Below are positions 60,557 through 64,000 of a stretch of DNA of 64,000 nt, piece by piece; position 1 is the stretch's first letter, and each line of letters begins with the position of its first letter. Position numbers and translations under genes: made by a program. Under the pieces are notes generated by a model that had not been told where the DNA came from, did not search any database, and saw only the letters and a program-made list of their open reading frames with translations. The DNA comes from Novosphingobium sp. ST904 (GTDB lineage: Bacteria > Pseudomonadota > Alphaproteobacteria > Sphingomonadales > Sphingomonadaceae), in NCBI RefSeq assembly GCF_001298105.1, contig NZ_LGJH01000166.1:62001-126000 (forward strand), read 5' to 3'.

Positions 60557-60943
60557 ATGGCAACAGTGGGGACACACGGGATGGGGGACAGCCGCCGCGG
60601 CGAACGACAACCGTCCCGCTGGCTCAGGAACGGCGTGCTGCTTGCCGTGGTTGTACTGGCGATCGTGCTGGGCTTCTCGTGGAACGGCCTGCGCGAACAG
60701 GCGCTGGTCAGCACCGCCTATGGCGCGCGGGTGGCCTGTGCCTGCCGCTTTGTTTCCGAACGCGAACTCAAGACCTGCAAGGGCGATATCGCGGTTGCCG
60801 GCCTTGGCCGTACCGCCGGCCTGGTGATGCTGTCCGAGGATACGGAGGCGCACGCCGTAAAGGCCAGCGTTCCGCTGCTGGCCAGCCAGACCGCGACTTT
60901 CGCGCCCGATCGCGGCTGCCAGCTCGAACCCTGGGCGAACTGA
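60557..60943 (+). CDS. Hypothetical membrane-anchored protein next to the serine-hydrolase homologue
   Basis: 128 residues from ATG 60557; ATG 60581 is an alternative that leaves more room for divergent promoters. One membrane segment (about residues 26-46), then an envelope domain with 'ARVACACRFVSERELKTCKGDIAV', containing three to four cysteines likely in disulfides. No family recognised. Its start is 32 bp from the hydrolase start on the other strand, and its stop is 1 bp from the mnmA stop. Confidence 0.7.
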   Translation: MATVGTHGMGDSRRGERQPSRWLRNGVLLAVVVLAIVLGFSWNGLREQALVSTAYGARVACACRFVSERELKTCKGDIAVAGLGRTAGLVMLSEDTEAHAVKASVPLLASQTATFAPDRGCQLEPWAN

Positions 60944-60944
60944 C

Positions 60945-62118
60945 TCAGCCGTCCAGCGGAATGGCGGCTTCGGTGCCGTCGATCCAGCCGCCGCCGACGA
61001 CGCGATCTCCCGCGTAGATCACTGCCGCCTGGCCCGGGGCGACGCCGTATTCGGGATTCTCGAAGCGGATTCTCGCCGTCGTCCCGTCGCCAAGCGGCCC
61101 TTCGAGCGTGATCGGCACCGGCTTTGCCAGCGAGCGCACCTTGGCGGTCAGCGGCGCGTCCGGGAGCGGGCCGATTCGGTTGGATTCGGTGATCGTGGCA
61201 GCGGCGACGCCCAGCAGGCTGCGCGGGCCGACGAGCACGCGGCGCCCCTCCGCCTCGATCCGCACGACGTAAAGCGGTTCCGGCTGGCCGCCGATCTCGA
61301 GGCCGCGGCGCTGGCCGACGGTGTAATGAATGATGCCCCGATGGGTGCCGAGCACGTCGCCGGTAAGGGCGTGAACGATATCGCCCGGCGCCTCGCCCTC
61401 GGGGCGGACGGCACGGACGATCTTCGCATAGTCGCCGTCGGGCACGAAGCAGATGTCCTGGCTGTCGGGCTTGTCGGCAACGCGCAGTCCGGCGGCTTCG
61501 GCAAGGCGGCGGGTCTCGCTCTTGGGCAGGCCGCCGAGCGGGAAGCGCAGGAAATCGAGCTGCGCTTCAGTGGTACCGTAAAGGAAGTAGCTCTGGTCGC
61601 GCGCGGGATCGAAAGCGCGGTGCAGTTCCGAACCGGCCGGGCCTTCGACGCGGCGCACGTAATGGCCGGTGGCAAGGCAATCCGCGCCAAGATCCCGCGC
61701 CATCGTCAGCAGGTCGGTGAACTTGGGCCCCATGTTGCAGCGGATGCAGGGAATGGGGGTCCGGCCTGCCATGTAATCGTCCGCGAAGCGCTCGACCACT
61801 CCTCGCGGAAGGCGCTCTCATGATCGAAGACATAATGGGCGATGCCGAGGCGATCGGCCACGGCGCGGGCATCGCGAATGTCGTCGCCGGCGCAGCAGGC
61901 GCCCTTGCGGCCGGTCGCGCGCCGTAATCGTAAAGCTGGAGCGTGACGCCGATGGTCTCGGCTCCGGTCGCGGCGGCAAGCGCGGCGACGACCGAACTGT
62001 CGACGCCGCCGGACATGGCAACGACGATACGGCGCGCGGAAAGCGGCGCGGGCAACTGGAACAGCGCGGCGGGATCGAGGCCGGCCACCAGTCCTTCAAG
62101 GTCGGAAAGGGCGGTCAT
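60945..62118 (-). pseudogene. mnmA: tRNA 2-thiouridylase MnmA, broken by two frameshifts
   Basis: The N-terminal frame starts at 62118 ('MTALSDLEGLVAGLD', then the PP-loop 'VVAMSGGVDSSVVAALAA'), changes frame near 61914-61920 after 'LYDYGA', continues as 'ATGRKGACCAGDDIRDARAVADRLGIAHYVFDHESAFREE', and changes again near 61798-61801 into 'VVERFADDYMAGRTPIPCIRCNMGPKF', the frame that runs to 60945. Each step needs one missing base. Both catalytic cysteines are seen (in 'GACCAG'/'PCIRCN' and the later 'DSQDICFVP'). MnmA thiolates U34 of tRNA Lys, Glu and Gln. A conserved gene with otherwise intact sequence, so indel errors are likely. Confidence 0.88.
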
Positions 62119-62220
62119 GCGCCGCCCCATACAGGCGAACGCACGGAATTCCTACCTTTGTCGATAGGAGGGGGCCGTATCTAACCGCAAAGGGCGGCCA
62201 AGGCGTGCTTCGCAAGCGCG

Positions 62221-62234
62221 TTAACAATCGTTAA
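62221..62234. promoter_or_regulatory. TTAAC-N4-GTTAA dyad upstream of the hypothetical gene and sciP
   Basis: TTAACAATCGTTAA, a perfect 5-bp dyad with a 4-bp spacer, 59 bp before the next start. It resembles a CtrA site (TTAA-N7-TTAA) but the gap is six, so the match is incomplete. The context, next to the gene of the CtrA modulator SciP, makes it worth noting. Confidence 0.35.
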
Positions 62235-62292
62235 AAAAGTGTAAACATCGCCTTTACCGTCCCTTGACCAAGCGGCGCTAAAAGCCTTGTCC

Positions 62293-62637
62293 ATGAACAT
62301 CGCTTTTGATCATGAAACCTGCAAAGCAGGGCATGCGTCTGGTCGCGACAGCGAAGAGTTCATCTCGGACCCATCGCCGATCGACTGGTTTTCCCTGCGT
62401 TCCCGACTGTTTGCGGCGCACGATCTGCGTGCCGCGTGGGCAGAGCCTGATTCCATCAGGCCCGAATCCGTCAGGCTTCACCGCTTTGGCAGTTTCGCCG
62501 GCTCGGCCGCATTCGTTATTCATACGTATGAGCCAGTCTCAATACCTGTTAACCCAAATGCTTCAGCCAATCGCAAGCCAGCGGAGGCCAATGTCGCTTC
62601 TGTCGCCGGCAATCGAAGCACCGGCGTACGAGGGTGA
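62293..62637 (+). CDS. Hypothetical protein upstream of sciP
   Basis: 114 residues from the ATG at 62293. Starts 'MNIAFDHETCKAGHASGRDSEEF' and has 'DWFSLRSRLFAAHDLRAAWAEP' as a likely helix; the C-terminal third looks disordered. No signal or membrane segment. Codon use is somewhat less GC-biased at third positions than the neighbours, so I am only moderately sure it is a gene. It ends 2 bp before the sciP ATG. Confidence 0.5.
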   Translation: MNIAFDHETCKAGHASGRDSEEFISDPSPIDWFSLRSRLFAAHDLRAAWAEPDSIRPESVRLHRFGSFAGSAAFVIHTYEPVSIPVNPNASANRKPAEANVASVAGNRSTGVRG

Positions 62638-62639
62638 TG

Positions 62640-62939
62640 ATGATCGAGAACCAGAAAATCCGTCCTGCCCAGGTGATCGGGCCGCTCGGCGAGCCGTTGA
62701 CGCTTGATTCGTTGCCGCCGCCGAACACCACGCGCTGGGTCGTGCGCCGCAAGGCGGAAGTCGTTGCGGCCGTGAACGGCGGCCTGCTGACGATCGACGA
62801 AGTCTGCGATCGCTATCAGCTCACGCTGGAAGAATTCGCGGGATGGCAGCGCGCGGTGGACCGTTCTGGAATGCAGGGCCTGCGCGTCACGCGAATCCAG
62901 CATTACCGCGATCTTTACGAGCGCCAGCAGAAGTACTGA
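62640..62939 (+). CDS. sciP: CtrA inhibitor SciP (DUF1153)
   Basis: 99 residues from the ATG at 62640 (two earlier in-frame starts lie within six bases). The DUF1153 body is complete: 'PQAVIGPLGEPLTLDSLPPPNTTRWVVRRKAEVVAAVNGGLLTIDEVCDRYQLTLEEF' and 'WQRAVDRSGMQGLRVTRIQHYR', with the winged-helix-like part. SciP binds CtrA and blocks CtrA-activated transcription in Caulobacter G1 cells. CtrA itself is outside the window. Confidence 0.92.
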   Translation: MIENQKIRPAQVIGPLGEPLTLDSLPPPNTTRWVVRRKAEVVAAVNGGLLTIDEVCDRYQLTLEEFAGWQRAVDRSGMQGLRVTRIQHYRDLYERQQKY

Positions 62940-63304
62940 GCCTCGAATTTGTTGAGGGTCGAAAGACCCGGAAGACGGCGGCGAACCTCGGTTCGGCGCG
63001 TTTCCGTATTTGGCCGGCGAATCCTTGAGGACCCAAGGATTACGCCCCGCCGATTACCTGCGCTCGACGCTTGTCGATCCCCGTCGGCTACAGGCCGACT
63101 GCTGATTGCCACTCGCTTGTCGCAGGTATATGTCCGTTCGCAGGAAATTTTGCCGTTGCAGCGGCGCGGACCCGTGTGCCCGCGCCCCGACGGCAGATCG
63201 TGCTCCCCGGTGCCGGGCGGGCCCGCGGGTGGTGACGCCTCCGGGATCAGGCAATCGGTTCGGGCATCGGGATTGGGGGCAATCGCAGTTTTTGCGGTGA
63301 CAAG
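62940..63304 (+). promoter_or_regulatory. 365-bp gene-free region before the RND adaptor gene
   Basis: No convincing gene. A small hairpin GGGTCGAAAGACCC (62955-62968) lies shortly after the sciP stop and another, GTCGGCTACAGGCCGAC (about 63083-63099), in the middle. The region must carry the promoter of the adaptor gene at 63305. An open frame of about 119 codons through it is Arg-rich and frame-incoherent, so I do not call it. Confidence 0.5.
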
Positions 63305-64000
63305 ATGAATTACGACAGCAGGATCGATGTGAGCGAGAACGAAGGTTTCACCGCGCCGGGCAACCCGCTTGAAGGGGATGTCGAACGGGATCGTGCATCC
63401 CGCCGATGGCTGTGGATCGCCATAGTGGGCGCCGTCGTGCTCGCGATCGGCATCTGGTTCGCCACGCGCGGCGGAGGTGAAGCCAGCGCCGCCGGCGAAA
63501 AACGACGTTCAGACCCCCGCCGTAACCGTGGTCGTGCCTGGCCGCGCCTCCGTTGTCGGCGAAATCAGCGCAACCGGTTCGCTGGCGGCACGCCGCCCGA
63601 TGCCGGTCGGTTCGGTGGGCGAGGGCGGGCAGGTCCGCTCCGTGCTCGTCGAAGCGGGAGACTGGGTGTCGCAGGGCCAGGTGCTGGCCGTGATCGACCG
63701 CTCGGTGCAGGCCCAGCAGCAGGCAGGCCAGTCCGCGCAGATCTCCGTCGCAGAAGCAGACGCGCGCCTTGCGCAGGCCAATCTCGACCGTGCGCTCAAA
63801 CTGGTGGACCGCGGCTTCATCTCCGCTGCCGACGTCGACCGGCTGAAGGCGACGCGTGACGCTGCCGTCGCCCAGGTCAGGGTGGCGCGCGCCACGCTCG
63901 GCCAGCTTCAGGCACAGACCGCCCGCCTCAACATCGTTGCTCCGGCGGCCGGCCTCGTGCTCGAACGCAATGTCGAGCTTGGCCAGGTCGTGGGCGGCGG
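63305..64000 (+). pseudogene. RND efflux periplasmic adaptor (HlyD/MFP), 3' truncated by window and frameshifted
   Basis: Starts at 63305 with a cytoplasmic tail, one membrane segment (about residues 35-52) and a Gly/Ala linker. Near 63498-63505, in an A-run after 'AAGE', the frame changes: the family sequence continues as 'NDVQTPAVTVVVPGRASVVGEISATGSLAARRPMPVG', the lipoyl-like 'VLVEAGDWVSQGQVLAVIDRSV', the helical hairpin 'QAQQQAGQSAQISVAEADARLAQANLDRALKLVDRGFISAADVDRL' and 'LNIVAPAAGLVLERNVELGQVVGG' at the window end. Family members link an RND pump to TolC. Homopolymer indel likely. Confidence 0.85.

Noticed and set aside
62949..63308. Open frame of 119 codons between sciP and the RND adaptor gene.
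   Set aside because: The translation is Arg/Pro-rich, lacks a plausible ribosome binding site, and overlaps the promoter region; it looks like frame noise.
1..64000. Insertion sequences, prophage, CRISPR repeats, tRNA or rRNA genes.
   Set aside because: I read the intergenic gaps and found no transposase, integrase, regular repeat-spacer array, cloverleaf-like or rRNA sequences; absence is by inspection only.

Overview
The window looks like core chromosome of a GC-rich alphaproteobacterium, most likely a sphingomonad (Sphingomonadales, Novosphingobium/Sphingobium-like). The basis is gene content and order (CarD, UrcA-family protein, DUF1491, DUF6489-like, SciP/DUF1153, PopZ/DUF2497, ParABS next to mnmE-mnmG-rsmG), not a database match. 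No rRNA, tRNA, CRISPR array, insertion sequence or prophage was seen.

Left part (1-23.8 kb). A truncated helicase C-terminus, an S4 protein, ferredoxin FdxA and CarD are followed by tsaC, a broken acyl-CoA dehydrogenase gene, a DUF815 ATPase, a broken sorbosone-dehydrogenase-like gene, a free-Met-(R)-sulfoxide reductase and a glycine-zipper protein. Then comes the origin-proximal block on the minus strand, mnmE-mnmG-rsmG-parA-parB, carrying four strong parS sites, and after a short metabolic plus-strand block, rho-terC, hemJ and hemE.

The gap between hemE and the divergent ppsR gene (about 23.78-24.13 kb) is the best candidate for the chromosomal replication origin. It has three near-consensus DnaA boxes, an A/T-rich tract, repeated short motifs and a switch of gene orientation, and the neighbours match those known around Caulobacter oriC (hemE on one side, ppsR-like, maf, aroE, coaE, dnaQ on the other). 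Extra parS-like sites lie on both flanks (5.7 kb and 29.1 kb).

Right part (24-64 kb). ppsR-maf-aroE-coaE-dnaQ-hpf-ptsN is followed by a thioesterase, DUF1491 and a SleB hydrolase. A minus-strand group holds xth, erpA, a CBS protein, ferredoxin, thioesterase, popZ, tolC and a degenerate PCMT. Then come class I fumarase, a LytS/LytTR two-component pair, a lipid kinase with a phosphoesterase, and a PadR-DUF1700-DUF2807 envelope module. Next are rplM-rpsI, cutA, ctaA, thiS-thiG, an envC-like gene, ctpA, dsbB, coq7, fabI, a DnaJ-like gene, pdxH and a cation diffusion facilitator. The window ends with a serine-hydrolase homologue lacking its catalytic residues, mnmA, sciP and the start of an RND adaptor gene.

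At least eleven genes or gene positions, including the normally essential fabI and the conserved mnmA (two breaks), are interrupted by single-base-type frameshifts. Because they fall at random in conserved housekeeping genes with otherwise intact reading frames, sequencing or assembly indels are the likeliest cause; treat the 'pseudogene' labels here as 'broken in this sequence'.
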